NCBI GenBank assembly: GCA_946478895.1
Contig: CAMLDY010000120.1
Span: 1-7,451 of the forward strand
DNA from: an uncultured Gemmatimonadota bacterium
Lineage (GTDB): Bacteria; Gemmatimonadota; Gemmatimonadetes; Gemmatimonadales; Gemmatimonadaceae
Length of the DNA stretch: 7,451 nucleotides
Direction of reading: 5' to 3'
The notes beneath the pieces were generated by a model. It did no database searches. It was not told the origin of the DNA and worked only from the letters and a program-made list of their open reading frames with translations. Both the position numbers and the translations under genes were made by a program. Position 1 is the first letter of the stretch; each line of letters starts with the position of its first letter. Shown here one piece after another: positions 6,634 to 7,451 of the stretch.

Positions 6634-7059
6634 GGAACTGAAAAGAAGAGTACCGGCCGGCGGCCGTGGGCGGGCCGGCTCGAGGCCGGGGGCTCGTTTG
6701 CTAAAGATCACGGAAGACTACCAGCTGGGGGCAGTCAGCGGAGCAGCCGGCGGCTCCGAGCGCGGTTGGATGAACTGCACTCGCAAAAGTGGAACTGTTG
6801 GGCTGAGCTCCGTGGCGTCGGCTGCGAGTGCTGTTTCCCAACAATGCTCGGCGCCGCCAGCTGCTCCGCTCACCGCCATTAGCTGGTAGTCTTCGGTGAT
6901 CCTTACGAAACGAGCCCCCGGCCGCCGGCCGGCCCGCCCACCGCCGCCCGCCGGTACTCTTCAGTTTGCAGTTACTCAAACAACACTTCCCCACCCCAGC
7001 CTTTTTCGCTATACCACCTTTATGACTCGCACCGATCACGCGCACGGAAACCCGAGTAA
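6634..7059. other. Gene-free intergenic region dominated by a long palindrome
   Basis: This 426-bp stretch between the EF-G-like stop and the lipoprotein start shows no credible coding region. The open frames on both strands here run through the palindrome or out of neighbouring genes and give low-complexity Arg/Ser/Gly-rich translations. Positions 6645-6962 form the long inverted repeat listed separately. The right-hand part (6963-7059) is less GC-rich, with a T-run (7002-7006) and a possible weak promoter TTCCCC (6987-6992), 17 bp, TATACC (7010-7015) placed suitably for the lipoprotein gene. A 13-codon frame, ATG 7022 to TGA 7063, overlaps the lipoprotein GTG. Confidence 0.7.
6645..6962. 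repeat. Long imperfect palindrome (inverted repeat, arms about 140 bp, loop about 37 nt)
   Basis: The left arm (6645-6785) is the reverse complement of the right arm (6823-6962). The outermost 12 positions are perfect: GAAGAGTACCGG (6645-6656) against CCGGTACTCTTC (6951-6962). By hand alignment, 6645-6766 pairs with 6841-6962 without any gap, with about 103 of 122 positions complementary. Perfect blocks include 6667-6676, 6687-6699, 6713-6726 and 6737-6746. After a diverged patch with one base of slippage, GCACTCGCA (6777-6785) pairs with TGCGAGTGC (6823-6831), closing on a 37-nt loop. Weaker symmetry continues outward: GAGTAA at the EF-G stop (6628-6633) mirrors TTACTC (6972-6977). It begins 12 nt after the EF-G-like stop, so a transcript would end in a very large hairpin; no T-run follows closely. 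Flanks show no obvious target-site duplication. It could be a MITE-like or palindromic repeat, a bidirectional transcript end, or a structured RNA. Confidence 0.93.
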
Positions 7060-7451
7060 GTGAAACTGAAAAGTCTCGGTGTAATAGCGCTCATAGCTTT
7101 TGCGGCATCGTGCGGCGGCGGCGATCTCGGCCCGCCGGCGTTCCTCGGCGATTACAGCCTGCACAGCGTCAACGGGAATCTCCCGTTCCGGATCTACCAC
7201 AACGACACCGATGGGCAGTGGATCTTCGACGTGGTGTCGGGCACCCTCGTGCTGAAGGCCGACAACACCTTCAAGGAAGTCCTCGTCTATCAGGTCACGC
7301 CACCGCCGACCGCTCAGGAGCCTTTCCAGACCGAGACGCCCACCGAGGGCAAGTACTCGGTTGACGGGTCGACCATCACTTTCATCTATTCCCCGGACAA
7401 CCGCCCGCCGTATTCGTGGCGCGGTACGATCTCGGACGGCACCCTGACGTA
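7060..7451 (+). CDS. Secreted lipoprotein, lipocalin-like pattern, 3'-truncated by window end
   Basis: An open frame from GTG 7060 to the window end (130 codons, no stop). The N-terminus is a classical lipoprotein signal: MKLK, a hydrophobic stretch (LGVIALIAFAA, 6-16), and lipobox AFAASC with the lipidated Cys at 18, followed by GGGD. After export by Sec, cleavage by signal peptidase II and lipidation, it would be held in the inner or outer membrane. The mature part alternates short beta-strand-like segments: GDYSLHSVNG (30-39), GTLVLKADNTF, GKYSVDGSTITF and WRGTISDGTL. This rhythm resembles lipocalin-like small beta-barrel lipoproteins, but no specific family or ligand can be named. The start is supported by the signal peptide; only a weak GGA (7046-7048) lies upstream. 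No link to the EF-G gene is implied, given the palindrome between them. Confidence 0.8.
   Translation, partial: MKLKSLGVIALIAFAASCGGGDLGPPAFLGDYSLHSVNGNLPFRIYHNDTDGQWIFDVVSGTLVLKADNTFKEVLVYQVTPPPTAQEPFQTETPTEGKYSVDGSTITFIYSPDNRPPYSWRGTISDGTLT

Noticed and set aside
5236..6711. Long minus-strand open frame (491 codons) opposite the EF-G-like gene
   Set aside because: Lies antisense to a strongly conserved GTPase; the translation is Arg/Leu/His-rich with no domain, as expected from high-GC codon shadowing.
6383..6889. Plus-strand frame running from the EF-G 3' end into the palindrome
   Set aside because: Starts inside the EF-G-like gene in a different frame and is Arg/Ser-rich; its extension is produced by the palindrome sequence.
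6645..6962. CRISPR array or tandem repeat in the GC-rich region
   Set aside because: There are only two copies, in inverted orientation, with no regularly spaced direct repeats.
6701..7045. Minus-strand frame of 114 codons across the palindrome
   Set aside because: No Shine-Dalgarno or recognisable motif, and it is mostly palindrome arm sequence.

Overview
The window is GC-rich bacterial DNA (roughly 60-65% G+C by eye) with dense coding and short intergenic gaps. Many starts are GTG, and genes join through ATGA/GTGA overlaps. The host looks like a soil-type Gram-negative bacterium. The lipoprotein with a lipocalin-like pattern and the divergent EF-G paralogue would fit Gemmatimonadota, but this is a guess from style, not proof.

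Region 1 (4-4462) is a candidate small-molecule or modification locus. A gene for a haem-oxygenase-fold non-haem iron enzyme is read leftward (4-1140). Across a 72-bp divergent gap, three genes are read rightward as one tightly coupled operon: an NPPY-type class I methyltransferase (1213-2274), an ATP-grasp ligase related to PurD (2271-3572), and a second class I methyltransferase (3569-4462). Both junctions are 4-bp stop/start overlaps. An oxidative iron enzyme, an amide-forming ligase and two methyltransferases suggest a short biosynthetic pathway: couple, methylate, oxidise. No carrier protein, transporter or regulator is visible here, and the product cannot be read from the sequence.

Region 2 (4463-6633): a 107-bp non-coding gap with a short direct repeat and a strong Shine-Dalgarno leads into an EF-G-like translational GTPase. 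It has the full five-domain layout, but the switch II histidine is tyrosine and switch I is altered, as in the EF-G2/EF-G-like paralogue group rather than housekeeping FusA.

Region 3 (6634-7059) has no credible gene. It holds a striking imperfect palindrome of about 318 bp (6645-6962), with arms of about 140 bp and a loop of about 37 nt, starting 12 nt after the EF-G stop codon. The ungapped outer 122 positions of each arm match at about 84%. It is the strongest unexplained structure in the window.

Region 4 (7060-7451) is the 5' part of a secreted lipoprotein gene cut by the window end. It starts at GTG and has a clear lipobox.
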